NCBI GenBank assembly: GCA_020882975.1
Contig: JAHRFD010000003.1
Location: 130,732 to 194,731 of the forward strand
Direction of reading: 5' to 3'
DNA length: 64,000 bases
From: Microcoleus sp. EPA2
Lineage (GTDB): Bacteria > Cyanobacteriota > Cyanobacteriia > Cyanobacteriales > Microcoleaceae
The translations under genes were made by a program, and so were the position numbers. Of this stretch, positions 45,365 to 54,543 are shown in pieces; position 1 is the stretch's first letter; every line of letters begins with the position of its first letter. The notes under the pieces were generated by a model that worked only from the letters and a program-made list of their open reading frames with translations, was not told where the DNA came from and made no database searches.

Positions 45365-46156
45365 CTAAGAAACTTGAAATAAGAACGTAACCAGGTCTCC
45401 TTTGCCCAAAGAGATGCGATCTCCCGGTCGCAACCGGTGTCGATTTCCCTTCGGGAGGGGAGTATTGTTGACATAAGTACCGTTGGAACTACCCACATCC
45501 TCTAGATAGCAAGCATCTCCCTCAACCCGGAGATTAGCGTGTACCCTAGAGACTATCTCAGAATTAGCAAATCCGGCAACATCAATATCCGGGGGTACCA
45601 AGTCATTGGGCTTGCCTATGTGAATCACAGAAAGATTGTGAGGCAATTCCATCAGCGTATTGGTCTGGACGTGTATCAGCCGTGCGGACTGCTGTTGTAG
45701 TTGAGTTTTCGCTACACCAGGTGTCGGTTGGCCAGCAACCGGAGGAGTAGTATTAACGGAGGTTGCCACAGGTTCAGTGGTAACAGCAACCGAGGGTAAT
45801 GGTGGCGCGTCGGGAACAGCAGGCGGAATGCTAAGGGGAGTTTTTTCCAAGTTAGGTCCAGGATTTGCCGTCACGACTGTTTCCGGTACTATCAGGGGTT
45901 CCGGCGACACTAAATCTGGCATCAATGGCGATACCACTGTCGGGCCCACAGAGGATGGCACTACAGTTGCCTCTCTTTCTGGAACCGAAGAACCTGGACG
46001 TAAATTAAAGCCACACTGACCACAAAAAGCTGCATCTGTCTGAACCGGAGCACCGCAGTTCGAGCAACTGGCAGTAACGGGTAAAGGCGTGTAGCAAGCC
46101 TCACACTGGTTAGCTCCGTCGGGGTTTTGGTGATTGCAATTGGGACAGACAATCAT
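45365..46156 (-). CDS. Zinc-ribbon FHA-domain protein
   Basis: A 263-residue protein. Two zinc ribbons occupy residues 4-50 (CPNCNHQ...CEAC and CSNCGAP...CGQC). A Pro/Val/Thr-rich linker of about 110 residues leads to a C-terminal FHA domain (about 175-263) with SEIVSRVHANLRVEG and VGSSNGTYVNN; the residue row shows the Arg/Ser and Asn-Gly-Thr needed for phosphothreonine binding. First gene of a leftward set of three FHA genes, so probably a shared Ser/Thr-kinase signalling role. No kinase is encoded nearby. Confidence 0.85.
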   Translation of the reverse strand: MIVCPNCNHQNPDGANQCEACYTPLPVTASCSNCGAPVQTDAAFCGQCGFNLRPGSSVPEREATVVPSSVGPTVVSPLMPDLVSPEPLIVPETVVTANPGPNLEKTPLSIPPAVPDAPPLPSVAVTTEPVATSVNTTPPVAGQPTPGVAKTQLQQQSARLIHVQTNTLMELPHNLSVIHIGKPNDLVPPDIDVAGFANSEIVSRVHANLRVEGDACYLEDVGSSNGTYVNNTPLPKGNRHRLRPGDRISLGKGDLVTFLFQVS

Positions 46157-46452
46157 CGATTTCTCCTTGCTATCGGCCAGATTTTCAAATCAGCCTCATA
46201 AAAATAGTTTAGTGTACGGTCAAATTTTAACTTTAACCGCCACCATTCTCCTATTGCTTTGCCAATGCTAGCAACTGGCCTTGGGCGGTTCTGGGAGGGA
46301 TGACGGGCTTTTTTAAGTTAATCAAGTAATCCACGGCTTGATGGCTGTGGCTTTCTGTTACCCTCAATAGCACCAGCGTCGATCGATGATTATAATCTTA
46401 ATGAAGTTTTATAATACTATATTTAGACACTCCCACAGTTATCGCCCCACAC

Positions 46453-47181
46453 CTAACCGAGGGATTGTAACTCTTCCCCCGCTGCCGCATCTAGCAACCA
46501 CAAGAGTTCGCCACTGGGTTGAATCAGTCTGGATGGATAAGTCAAGTCATCGGCTACGGGGGCAAAAATTTGAGCGAGGGCGGGTTTTTTGCTGCCTCCT
46601 GCAACCATGAAGATGACACAACGAGCATGGTTAATTAAGGGAACTGTAAACGTGATGCGGGGTTGACCGTCCTTGTTACCCACCGTCACTAGGGCATCGC
46701 GCACTTGTAAAGCCGCTGTGTGCGGAAATAGAGAGGCTGTGTGGGCGTCGTCTCCGATACCTAATAAAATTATGTCGATCGCCGGAAACTCCCCCTTCGA
46801 TACCTGGAAGAACTGTTGCAATTCTGTTTGGTAAGCCAAGGCATCCGCGGCCGGGTCCCCACTACCTGTCGGCATCGGGTGAATGTTACTAGGGGGGATG
46901 TTTACTTTGTCCAGCCATGCCAGACGTGCCATTTTTTGATTGCTATCCTGGTGATCTGAAGGTACGTAGCGTTCATCCCCCCAGAAAACGTGAATTTTAT
47001 CCCACGGCAAGTCTTGAGCGCTCAGCAATTTGTAAAGTGGTTCTGGTGTGCTGCCGCCGGCCGCGGCGAGCGTACATATTCCTCGTTCTGCTATGGCTGC
47101 TTGGATTTGGGAACAGACAACCCGGAGCGATCGAGCTATTAATTCTTCCCGATTGGCTAATACTTCTACTATTTTTGTCAT
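46453..47181 (-). CDS. pgl: 6-phosphogluconolactonase
   Basis: A 242-residue enzyme of the oxidative pentose phosphate pathway that hydrolyses 6-phosphogluconolactone. CTLAAAGGSTPEPLYKLL near residue 35, VFWGDERYVPSDHQDSNQKMA near 63 and IDIILLGIGDDAHTASLFP near 130 are the family motifs. The frame opens at 47223, but the ATG at 47181 (MTKIVEVLANREEL) gives the usual start. Stand-alone leftward gene. Confidence 0.93.
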   Translation of the reverse strand: MTKIVEVLANREELIARSLRVVCSQIQAAIAERGICTLAAAGGSTPEPLYKLLSAQDLPWDKIHVFWGDERYVPSDHQDSNQKMARLAWLDKVNIPPSNIHPMPTGSGDPAADALAYQTELQQFFQVSKGEFPAIDIILLGIGDDAHTASLFPHTAALQVRDALVTVGNKDGQPRITFTVPLINHARCVIFMVAGGSKKPALAQIFAPVADDLTYPSRLIQPSGELLWLLDAAAGEELQSLG

Positions 47182-47426
47182 CTTTTTAATTTCAAATTGT
47201 CTTAAGTAGTCGGCAATTGCCAACGTCGGCTGTAACTTTTTTCCTGGTCAGTCGATCGCCAAACCCCCTACAGCAGGATTGACACCGTGCCCACTCTAAT
47301 TTTATCATCCTGATGAGCAGTTGATTTTAATAGGCAATCAATTATTTTCTCATCGTGCTTTAGATAAATTTATCTTTTGTAGGTATTTGAAGCTATTTTT
47401 CCTCAAAAGTGCGATCGCCACATTCT

Positions 47427-47457
47427 CTGACAGCCAACAGCATAAACGGGGTATAAT
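47427..47457 (+). promoter_or_regulatory. Possible promoter of the gene at 47508
   Basis: CTGACA (47427-47432) and TATAAT (47452-47457) are separated by 19 bases, about 50 bp before the start codon at 47508. The spacing is slightly long for a sigma-70-type promoter. Confidence 0.4.
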
Positions 47458-47507
47458 ATAATCACCAAAACTTGTTTTAAGTCTGTGCTAAATACCAAAG
47501 CAAAACT

Positions 47508-48863
47508 ATGTCAAGTTTTAAACGATTCCCTAAATCTGTCCGCTATCTCCTAGCGCGGTTACGTCATTGGATGCAGCCTACGGTTTGGGCACCGCTAGCA
47601 GTTCTCTGTGCCGGGAGTTTGTTTATCTGGGAAGTATCGGTAAATCCAGAACGCTTGAGCATAGATGGCGAAGATGCAGCAACTTCCAATAATCCCACTC
47701 CCATCGCGGGGCTATCTGCTGAAGATAGCGCAATTGCTGCTGAAATCGATAGCGTACCGCTGCTAGTCAATAAATTCAATCGCTCCAATCCAGAACTCGG
47801 TTTTTTTAATTCACCCATAGTCAAAACCCAAGGTTTATTCGATGAAATTAGCACTAGGCGAGCCGAAAAATTTCCCCCATCTCTAGTTTCCAAACAGCCA
47901 GCAATCAACACATCTTTATCCCTCCCCAATATCGCAAATTCTGTGGCTTCTGCCACCCCCAATAACCAGGCAAACTCAAGCTTGCCCACTGCAAACGCCA
48001 CATCAGCTTTGACTCCTTCTCTCGACGGCGGGCAGACTGCCACCACTTCCAACCTTGGCCTGGGAGACTCCTTAGATACAACAACTTTATCCCAGGCCAA
48101 CGGTAGTGCTAGTTCAGGCAAAAAAAACCAAAATTCTCTTCCTTTAAGTCCCTTACAAGCAGCTATGAAAAAATACATCGCTGCCGACACTTTAGTAATC
48201 GCGAATTCTACTGAAAAAACTGCCAAAGAAACTAAATCGCCCGATCGACTAAACGGCACTTTGTCTCCTACAAATCCCGACAATTTGCTCCCAACCACCA
48301 CTACAGCTCAAGCAAAACCAAATTCTGTGAATTTTCCCACTCCACTGACGCAGGTTCCGGCTTCCACAAATATTATTAACGACTCTCAGCCAGTTTCCAA
48401 CCCATCCACCACATTACCTGAATCCTGGGGCCGATTAAATTCCACAGTACCAGTTATGCCCGAAATTACCATACAGCCTGTCAATGTGGCGGCACCCAAA
48501 AATCCCTACCAAACTAATTTATCCGGTTCCGATTTCATACCTAAAACTCAACCTGCTGTAATTCCCGTCGCCACACCTTCCCCCATACAGCTACTTCCCA
48601 ATGTCGAAAAATCTGCTGTTCCTAGTGCGATAGTCGAAACCAAAATCCTTAACCCTCAATTATCTCCCAATTCAGCCAATTCTCAATTTAAATCAGCTCA
48701 GCCGATTCAGTCCAACTCGCCCACCCAGTCTAATTTTGGAGTTGTTCCTCAAAACACCAATCAGGGCCTGCCACCAATTCCACCACAGCCTTCTCCTCCA
48801 CAGCGACAGATTCCAGGACGCTATCTTGGTGGAGGCGAAATCAATACTTTTTCTAACCCATAA
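47508..48863 (+). CDS. Membrane-anchored Pro/Ser/Asn-rich protein, unknown
   Basis: A 451-residue protein. A basic N-terminus (SSFKRFPKSVRYLLARLRHW) leads to a membrane segment (WAPLAVLCAGSLFIWEV, about 28-44); everything after it is predicted outside the membrane and is low in aromatic residues and rich in Pro, Ser, Thr and Asn. No domain is recognisable. The C-terminus is PPIPPQPSPPQRQIPGRYLG, a proline-rich tail. It could be a flexible envelope-spanning or cell-wall-associated protein. Stand-alone. Confidence 0.7.
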   Translation: MSSFKRFPKSVRYLLARLRHWMQPTVWAPLAVLCAGSLFIWEVSVNPERLSIDGEDAATSNNPTPIAGLSAEDSAIAAEIDSVPLLVNKFNRSNPELGFFNSPIVKTQGLFDEISTRRAEKFPPSLVSKQPAINTSLSLPNIANSVASATPNNQANSSLPTANATSALTPSLDGGQTATTSNLGLGDSLDTTTLSQANGSASSGKKNQNSLPLSPLQAAMKKYIAADTLVIANSTEKTAKETKSPDRLNGTLSPTNPDNLLPTTTTAQAKPNSVNFPTPLTQVPASTNIINDSQPVSNPSTTLPESWGRLNSTVPVMPEITIQPVNVAAPKNPYQTNLSGSDFIPKTQPAVIPVATPSPIQLLPNVEKSAVPSAIVETKILNPQLSPNSANSQFKSAQPIQSNSPTQSNFGVVPQNTNQGLPPIPPQPSPPQRQIPGRYLGGGEINTFSNP

Positions 48864-48949
48864 TTTTTTTATTTGATTGAATATAAAAAAAACGCCCTTT
48901 TTTTTAGGGTTAAACGCTTGACTCTTGCCCTTTAATAAGGTACAATTTA

Positions 48950-48999
48950 ATAATGGGAATAGCGACAAAAATAATTATTTTTGTCGCTATTCCCATTAT
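48950..48999. repeat. 50-bp perfect palindrome
   Basis: The left half ATAATGGGAATAGCGACAAA... (48950-48974) is the exact reverse complement of the right half (48975-48999), with no spacer. It lies 87 bp downstream of the Pro-rich protein gene and 275 bp from the end of the convergent lptFG gene. It could be a bidirectional terminator or a cruciform-forming element. Confidence 0.9.
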
Positions 49000-49095
49000 C
49001 TAATAATATCATGCCAAATCAACGAAAGTCAATAGGTAATCCTTCTTTTTTATGGCCGAGGACTTAGGGAAGATGGGGAGAGCGGGAAGTCAGAT

Positions 49096-49223
49096 AAAAT
49101 CCTCTCTTCATCGTCCATTAAACTCTCTCTTCTCTTCTCTTCTCTTCTCTTCTCTTCTCTTCCTTCGCGTACTTCGCGCCTTCGCGGTTAAATCATTCCG
49201 ATACAACCGGAATTGATATCAGA
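49096..49223. repeat. Dispersed intergenic repeat, copy 2
   Basis: Shares ordered blocks with 26160-26290 (AAAATCCTCTCTTCATCG, CGCCTTCGCGGTTAAATCA, ACAACCGGAATTGATAT). Here the CTCTT stretch is expanded to about eight units. Confidence 0.65.
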
Positions 49224-49273
49224 TTTTAATTCAAAAAAAATTCAAATCTCACATCTCAAATGCCCCGATGTCC

Positions 49274-50440
49274 TTACCTAGAGGCGGCTCGTACTAACAA
49301 GAGTCCGCCGATGCCAAAGCCAAAGGCGATGGGCAGCCAAGCTGATAGGATGGGACTCAAGACAGCTTTCACACCCATAGAACTGGTGATGAAAGAAAAT
49401 ACATAGTAAGTGAAAATCACCACTACGCTAATACCAAAACTCGTGCCTTTACCAGAGCGACGCGGTTGAGTACCCAAAGCGGCTCCGACAATCGCAAATA
49501 CCATAGACACAAAGGGAAAAGCATATTTCTCTTGAATTCTCACGCTAAGTTTGCGGATTTGTGGTTCGTCACCACTGTTTTTAATTAACTCCAATCGCTC
49601 TAGAGCTTGGGCAATATTCATTTCCTTAAAATCCCGCGCTCTAGCGGCTAAATCTAAGGGTGTACGGGGTAGTTTCAATTGTTGGTGTTCAAATCTAACA
49701 ATATTGCGGTAAGAACCATCAGGAGCTACTATATAAGCCGTGCCGTTGAAAAAATCCCAGGTGTTTTCGGAGGGATTCCAGGTTGCTGATTCTGAAGAAA
49801 CTATTTGATTGAGGCCGGGGGTGGAGCGATCGATAATTGTTAAACCTTTCATGCGTTTCCCGTCAAATTCTTCTGCATAAAAAAAGCGGGCTAGGGTTTC
49901 ATTGGCGCTTTTGTCAGCTTTCCGAAATTCTGTGTAAATAATATTGCCTTTTTGAAATTGCGGTGTTTCTCGCTTCAGAGCTTTGTCTAAAGTCAATGTA
50001 GCCCGATAGTTGGCCGCGGGTACTACTAATTCTTGTAAGGGGAAGGTGAGGGCTGTGACAACTAACCCTAAAATTACTGCTGGGATTACCAGTCGGTAGA
50101 CGCTAACTCCACAACTGCGTAGGGCTACGAGTTCGCTATCGCTCGACATTCGACTGTAAGCCATTAAGGTAGCTAACAGCATTGACATCGGAAAAGCTAA
50201 TACTACGAAATAGGGAATTTGTAGCATGAAAATTTCCAGGGCTGCGCCGTAGGGGAGTCCTGATTCTGCGACTCTGCGTACTAATTCAAATAAGGCACCG
50301 ACGGTGATGGCGACGGATGTAAAGAGTCCGACACCAAACAGAAATGGACCCATTAGTTCTTTGACAATGTACCAGTCCATTACCGAAATTCTCGGCAGCC
50401 AGTTGATGGGATTGAAAGATTTGGACATTGCTATTTTCAT
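49274..50440 (-). CDS. LptF/LptG-family lipopolysaccharide export permease
   Basis: About 388 residues. MDWYIVKELMGPFLFGVGLFTSV is the typical first membrane segment; two more segments follow before residue 120, then a soluble periplasmic beta-jellyroll domain (about 125-275), then three C-terminal segments (VSMVFAIVGAALGTQPRRSG...). With LptB it forms the ABC transporter that extracts lipopolysaccharide from the membrane; cyanobacteria have one LptF/G-type gene. The start at ATG 50440 (MKIAMSKSF) is chosen over a longer frame; ATG 50428 is also possible. Part of a leftward lptA-lptB-lptFG set. Confidence 0.9.
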   Translation of the reverse strand: MKIAMSKSFNPINWLPRISVMDWYIVKELMGPFLFGVGLFTSVAITVGALFELVRRVAESGLPYGAALEIFMLQIPYFVVLAFPMSMLLATLMAYSRMSSDSELVALRSCGVSVYRLVIPAVILGLVVTALTFPLQELVVPAANYRATLTLDKALKRETPQFQKGNIIYTEFRKADKSANETLARFFYAEEFDGKRMKGLTIIDRSTPGLNQIVSSESATWNPSENTWDFFNGTAYIVAPDGSYRNIVRFEHQQLKLPRTPLDLAARARDFKEMNIAQALERLELIKNSGDEPQIRKLSVRIQEKYAFPFVSMVFAIVGAALGTQPRRSGKGTSFGISVVVIFTYYVFSFITSSMGVKAVLSPILSAWLPIAFGFGIGGLLLVRAASR

Positions 50441-50507
50441 AGTTGCACGCGATCGCAGATTCTTCCTTATGATTAAATTTTGCCTGCTCTTCAATTCCTT
50501 CAGGAGA

Positions 50508-51236
50508 TTATCGCACGAAGTTGTCGCCTAAATAATATTGCCGTACTAAAGGGTTCCCGTAGAGTTCTTCTTCTGCGCCGGATGCTAAAATTTGGCCGTC
50601 TCGCATGATGTAGGCTCGATCGGTAATTTCCAGGGTTTCTCGCACGTTGTGATCCGTGATCAGGATGCCGATTTGCCGATCGCGCAATTTGGCTATAATA
50701 CTTTGAATTTCGTTGACGGCGATCGGATCTACTCCTGCAAAGGGTTCGTCTAAAAATAGGAATATCGGTCCGTCTCGCCCCGCAGCCAAAGCTCTCGCCA
50801 GTTCAGTCCGCCGTCTTTCGCCCCCGGAAATTTGAATTCCTAAACTGGATGCAATTTTTTCTAACCGAAATTCTTGCAACAGGAAATCTATGCGATCGCG
50901 CCATTCCCATCGTGGCACTTGAGTTTGTTCTAGGACTAACAAAATGTTATCCCGCACGGTCATGTTGCGAAAGATGCTGGCTTCTTGGGCGAGATATCCT
51001 ATTCCCAAATGTGCTCGTTTGTGCATTGGCAATTGAGTGATGTCTAAATCGTTGAGCCAAACGCTGCCTTGATTGGGTTTTTCTAATCCCGTAGCGATGT
51101 AAAAGGTGGTAGTTTTGCCAGCACCGTTGGGACCGAGCAATCCCACGATTTCTCCTTGTGCTACAGAAAGATTGACGCGACTGACTATATTGCGTTTGCC
51201 GTAGGATTTGTGAATATTTTCGAGTACAATTTTCAT
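50508..51236 (-). CDS. lptB: Lipopolysaccharide export ATPase
   Basis: A 242-residue ABC ATPase. Walker A GLLGPNGAGKTTTFYI lies near residue 33, IGYLAQEASIFRNMTVRDN near 80, the signature SGGERRRTELARALA near 137 and Walker B FLFLDEPFAGVDPIA near 160, all LptB-like. It powers extraction by the LptF/G permease encoded 67 bp downstream. The frame opens 36 bases earlier, but ATG 51236 (MKIVLENIHKSYGK) gives the usual start. Confidence 0.93.
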   Translation of the reverse strand: MKIVLENIHKSYGKRNIVSRVNLSVAQGEIVGLLGPNGAGKTTTFYIATGLEKPNQGSVWLNDLDITQLPMHKRAHLGIGYLAQEASIFRNMTVRDNILLVLEQTQVPRWEWRDRIDFLLQEFRLEKIASSLGIQISGGERRRTELARALAAGRDGPIFLFLDEPFAGVDPIAVNEIQSIIAKLRDRQIGILITDHNVRETLEITDRAYIMRDGQILASGAEEELYGNPLVRQYYLGDNFVR

Positions 51237-51550
51237 TCTCGTCGAGCAATCTCTAACTCTTTTCTCAGACATTTCTTGAAAATTTCATACAAACGAGTAG
51301 TTGTATCCATCGTTTCGTTGAACAGGCTTAATTTGATTCCTAGAAACGCTAATCACAAATGTCTAGGATTTGAGTAAGTCTACCAGTTAAATTCCCGTAG
51401 GCGGGCAAAGGCGATCGAATTTCAAGTTTATCTGAGATTTTGTATCATTCTGCTGAACAGGCCCGACGGCCTGGCCTGTTCCACAAACAGTCAATTTAAT
51501 AGTGGGGTGGGTAGGAGAACCCCCCCGCCAAATTTTGCTGTCAGCAGTTT
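51237..51550. other. lptA-lptB spacer
   Basis: About 310 bases with a GAACAGGCC/GGCCTGTTC palindrome at 51455-51481 and an AT-rich stretch. It may hold a promoter for lptB. No gene is seen. Confidence 0.45.
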
Positions 51551-52021
51551 TTAGCGCGGGGCTGTGGTGGGACGTGGGGAGCCGACTGCATTTTGAGCGG
51601 CTGCATCTTGCTCTGGGGCAACCAGATACACTGATTCAACCTGCCCTGGTTTGTCTGGTAGGGCAATAAACCGCCCTTCGTCGATTAGATATGTCACGGT
51701 TTCGCCCCGCAGGCTGTTCCCTTGCTGCAAGACGTAAACGTCTCCGCTGAGAATGATCCGGCGCTCGCGGCTGAAGTATTGGGCTTGAGCTGCGGTGGCT
51801 TGCATTTGGCGGGCTGGGTAGTTGATTTGGACGTTGCCGCGGGCTGTCACGATGCCGGTTTTGGAGTCTGCTTCTTGAATGTCCGATCGCACGCTGAGGG
51901 TGCGGGGCGGCGTTGCTTGGGGATAGGTGGGAGATGCTATCGCGCCTGCCAGAGTGAGGGGCAACAGCAGCGATAATCCTTTGAATATTCTCGAATTAAG
52001 TAATTTAGCGGAGGACATCAT
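51551..52021 (-). CDS. lptA: LptA/OstA-like lipopolysaccharide transport protein
   Basis: A 156-residue protein. A signal peptide (GLSLLLPLTLAGAIASP, about residues 14-30) is followed by an OstA-like beta-jellyroll domain with SVRSDIQEADSKTGIVTARGNVQI and RRIILSGDVYVLQQGNSLRGETVTYLID, the conserved repeating pattern. It should form the periplasmic bridge between LptB-FG and the outer-membrane LptD. First gene of the leftward lpt set. Confidence 0.87.
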   Translation of the reverse strand: MMSSAKLLNSRIFKGLSLLLPLTLAGAIASPTYPQATPPRTLSVRSDIQEADSKTGIVTARGNVQINYPARQMQATAAQAQYFSRERRIILSGDVYVLQQGNSLRGETVTYLIDEGRFIALPDKPGQVESVYLVAPEQDAAAQNAVGSPRPTTAPR

Positions 52022-52658
52022 AGATTGTCTGCCTCAAAATTTGTAAAATTGCTCAACGGCATAACTTTTAGCTTTGACAGTTAAGTATTTTATCTTAACG
52101 ACCGGGAAGACTCCCATTATGTCGATCAGTTCACGACCTACTATCAACCAATTATCCTAGCAACAGAAATGCCAATTTTACTGTCTATGTTGCTGAGTCT
52201 GCTGTCCGGGCTAATTTTTTCTAGGAAGAGTTAGGGACAGTTTACCGGGCTTTGGCATAGGGTGGCTATCGGTTCTGTGTCGATCGCCCCGATCTTACTT
52301 CAATTTTATTCTTAAATAGCAGAATCTGGTGATTATTTGCCGATCGCACCATCGCCATCTACTCCACTTCTTTAACAAGTAGGTGTTCTCAATTAATGCC
52401 CAAATCAAAAAATCCAAACAGCAGAGCTATTCAGCTACTCCTTTTTTCAGGTATGTTCATTTCGAGCAAATTAGGTTAATATTAATGGAGACATGAGTTG
52501 ACTCGCTATATTATAAGGAACACGGCAGACGGCAGAGGTGAAATTCCATAAAATCGATGATTTTAGCAATTTCGACTGTCCCGATCGCCGGATTTATTCC
52601 TCCTCTATATACAGTCAACGATTCACAGTCAACAGCTAAGAGTTAACCACCTCAAATC
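52022..52658. other. Divergent region between lptA and msrB
   Basis: About 640 bases with no convincing gene. A 21-codon frame at 52169-52234 encodes a hydrophobic peptide but lacks a ribosome site. A GATCGCCGG-rich stretch and AT-rich segments near 52490 probably contain the msrB promoter. Confidence 0.45.
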
Positions 52659-53057
52659 ATGATTAAAAAAGTTCAAAAAACTGACGCAGAGTGGCAACAA
52701 CAACTAACACCAGAACAATTCAAAGTTACCCGAAAAAAGGGAACTGAAAGAGCATTTACTGGCGAATATCACGACAACAAAAAGCCAGGAACTTATAATT
52801 GTATTTGCTGCGGCACCCCACTATTTGAATCAGAAACAAAGTACGATTCCGGTACTGGTTGGCCGAGTTTCTACGCTCCAGTTAGCGAAGAAAATGTTAA
52901 GTGTGAATCCGATAATACTTTGTTTATGCGCCGCACAGAGGTGTTGTGTGCTGTCTGTGATGCTCATCTCGGTCATGTCTTCAATGACGGCCCCAGACCA
53001 ACAGGTCAGCGCTACTGCATGAATTCTGCTTCTCTTAATTTCGTACCCAAGGATTGA
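52659..53057 (+). CDS. msrB: Peptide methionine-(R)-S-oxide reductase
   Basis: A 132-residue enzyme that reduces methionine-R-sulfoxide in proteins. Zinc-binding Cys pairs are at CICC near residue 48 and CAVC near 98; the active-site Cys is in [12 protein letters not shown] near 121; GTGWPSFY and [10 protein letters not shown] are family signatures. Full length, cytosolic. A stand-alone gene with its own upstream region. Confidence 0.95.
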   Translation: MIKKVQKTDAEWQQQLTPEQFKVTRKKGTERAFTGEYHDNKKPGTYNCICCGTPLFESETKYDSGTGWPSFYAPVSEENVKCESDNTLFMRRTEVLCAVCDAHLGHVFNDGPRPTGQRYCMNSASLNFVPKD

Positions 53058-53205
53058 ACCTTGAGTTGACCGTCAACCGTCAATCGTCAACATGGCAAGC
53101 TCTTCTGGAATGGGTCAAAAATCCTGTTCCAGTTAATTTATGTTCAAAATGCTCCCATACTGCTATCTTATGGTGGAAGCAAACAGAATAAAAAATAGTG
53201 GCGGC

Positions 53206-53934
53206 ATGGGGATGGTTTATCAGCGGGTTTTGCTGAAGCTCAGCGGTGAAGCGCTGATGGGCGATTTGGGCTACGGGATCGATCCGGTAGTTGTTAGTTC
53301 GATCGCTCAGGAAGTAGCCAAAGTCGTTTCTGAAGGTATTCAGCTAGCGATCGTTGTCGGTGGCGGCAACATTTTTCGCGGCGTGAAGGCAGCTTCGGCG
53401 GGTATGGATCGGGCAACGGCAGACTATGTGGGTATGATTGCTACAGTCATGAATGCCATCACATTGCAGGATGCCCTAGAACAAGCAGGAGTACCAACCA
53501 GGGTGCAAACGGCGATCGCCATGCAAGAAGTAGCTGAAACCTACATTCGACGGCGCGCCATTCGTCACTTGGAAAAAAAGCGGGTAGTGATTTTTGGTGC
53601 CGGTTCTGGTAATCCTTTTTTTACTACTGATACGACAGCCGCTTTGCGGGCGGCTGAAATTGATGCAGAGGTGATTTTTAAAGCTACTAAGGTAGATGGG
53701 GTGTACGATTCTGACCCCCACATCAACCCCAACGCTCGCAGATACCAAACCCTCACCTACGGACACGTCTTGAACCAAGACTTACGGGTGATGGATAGTA
53801 CGGCGATCGCTCTTTGTAAAGAGAATAATATTCCTATTATGGTATTTGACCTGACGGTATCGGGCAACATCTACCGAGCAGTAATGGGAGAATCTATTGG
53901 AACCCTTGTGGGAGGTTTTTGTGAAGTTAGCTGA
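53206..53934 (+). CDS. pyrH: Uridylate kinase (UMP kinase)
   Basis: A 242-residue amino-acid-kinase-fold enzyme that phosphorylates UMP to [34 protein letters not shown] near residue 52 and [22 protein letters not shown] near 130 are characteristic. The frame opens at 53140, but homologues start near [10 protein letters not shown], so I use ATG 53206. The final 14 bases overlap the frr start; pyrH-frr is a conserved pair in bacteria. Confidence 0.94.
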   Translation: MGMVYQRVLLKLSGEALMGDLGYGIDPVVVSSIAQEVAKVVSEGIQLAIVVGGGNIFRGVKAASAGMDRATADYVGMIATVMNAITLQDALEQAGVPTRVQTAIAMQEVAETYIRRRAIRHLEKKRVVIFGAGSGNPFFTTDTTAALRAAEIDAEVIFKATKVDGVYDSDPHINPNARRYQTLTYGHVLNQDLRVMDSTAIALCKENNIPIMVFDLTVSGNIYRAVMGESIGTLVGGFCEVS

Positions 53935-54469
53935 CGTGGAAGATCATATGCAAAAGGCAGTTGAGGCTACTCAACGGTCTTTTAATACTATTAGGACGGG
54001 ACGAGCCAACGCATCTCTCCTAGATCGGATTATGGTAGATTACTACGGTGCTCCAACTCCGATCAAATCTCTTGCCAATATCGGTACGCCGGATGCTTCT
54101 ACCATCAGCATCCAACCTTTCGATCGCCAAGCACTCAATTTAATTGAAAAAGCGATTTCGCTGTCTGATGTGGGACTCGTACCCAATAATGACGGTTCCA
54201 TAATTCGTTTGAACATTCCGCCGCTGACTAGCGAGAGACGCCAAGAATTTGTCAAAATGGCCGGAAAATTTGCTGAAGAAGGCAAAGTTGCCATTCGGAA
54301 TGTCCGCCGCGATGCCGTAGACTCAGTTCGCAAGCAAGAAAAAAGCAGCGAGATTTCTAAAGATGAATCGCGCGACTTGCAAGATAAAGTTCAAAAGCTG
54401 ACCGACAAGTACATTGCCAAAATCGAAGAAGTTCTGGCTGCAAAAGAGAAAGATATCGTGAAAGTATAA
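53921..54469 (+). CDS. frr: Ribosome recycling factor
   Basis: A 182-residue protein that, with EF-G, splits ribosomes after termination. [42 protein letters not shown] and [21 protein letters not shown] are typical. A longer frame exists, but GGAGG at 53911-53915, five bases before the GTG at 53921, decides the start and gives the usual N-terminus. The GTG lies inside the end of pyrH. Confidence 0.96.
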   Translation: MKLADVEDHMQKAVEATQRSFNTIRTGRANASLLDRIMVDYYGAPTPIKSLANIGTPDASTISIQPFDRQALNLIEKAISLSDVGLVPNNDGSIIRLNIPPLTSERRQEFVKMAGKFAEEGKVAIRNVRRDAVDSVRKQEKSSEISKDESRDLQDKVQKLTDKYIAKIEEVLAAKEKDIVKV

Positions 54470-54471
54470 CA

Positions 54472-54527
54472 GTCAAAAGTCATTGGTCAGTTAACTAACA
54501 ATTAGCAACTGACTAATGACTTTTGAC
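54472..54527 (+). terminator. 21-bp stem after frr built from heptamer-like repeats
   Basis: GTCAAAAGTCATTGGTCAGTT (shortened; 54472-54492) pairs with 54507-54527 with a single G-U wobble and a 14-base loop, starting three bases after the frr stop. It could act as terminator or message-stabilising element. The following TAATGAC repeat runs into the next start codon. Confidence 0.65.
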
Positions 54528-54543
54528 TAATGACTAATTGCTA

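Larger units (their letters stand above)
48864..49273. other. Intergenic region with palindromes and dispersed repeat copy 2
   Basis: It holds the hairpin after the preceding gene, the 50-bp perfect palindrome, a CTCTTCTCTT microsatellite at 49124-49162 and the dispersed repeat at 49096-49223 shared with 26160-26290. No gene is seen. Confidence 0.6.

Noticed and set aside
45283-45498. N-terminal extension of the middle FHA protein
   Set aside because: It is an out-of-frame reading of the zinc-ribbon FHA gene end; the paralogue starts at the GTG equivalent to 45282.
52169-52234. 21-residue hydrophobic peptide resembling a small photosystem subunit
   Set aside because: No ribosome site and no match to PetN, PsbM, PsbT or similar subunits that I know.
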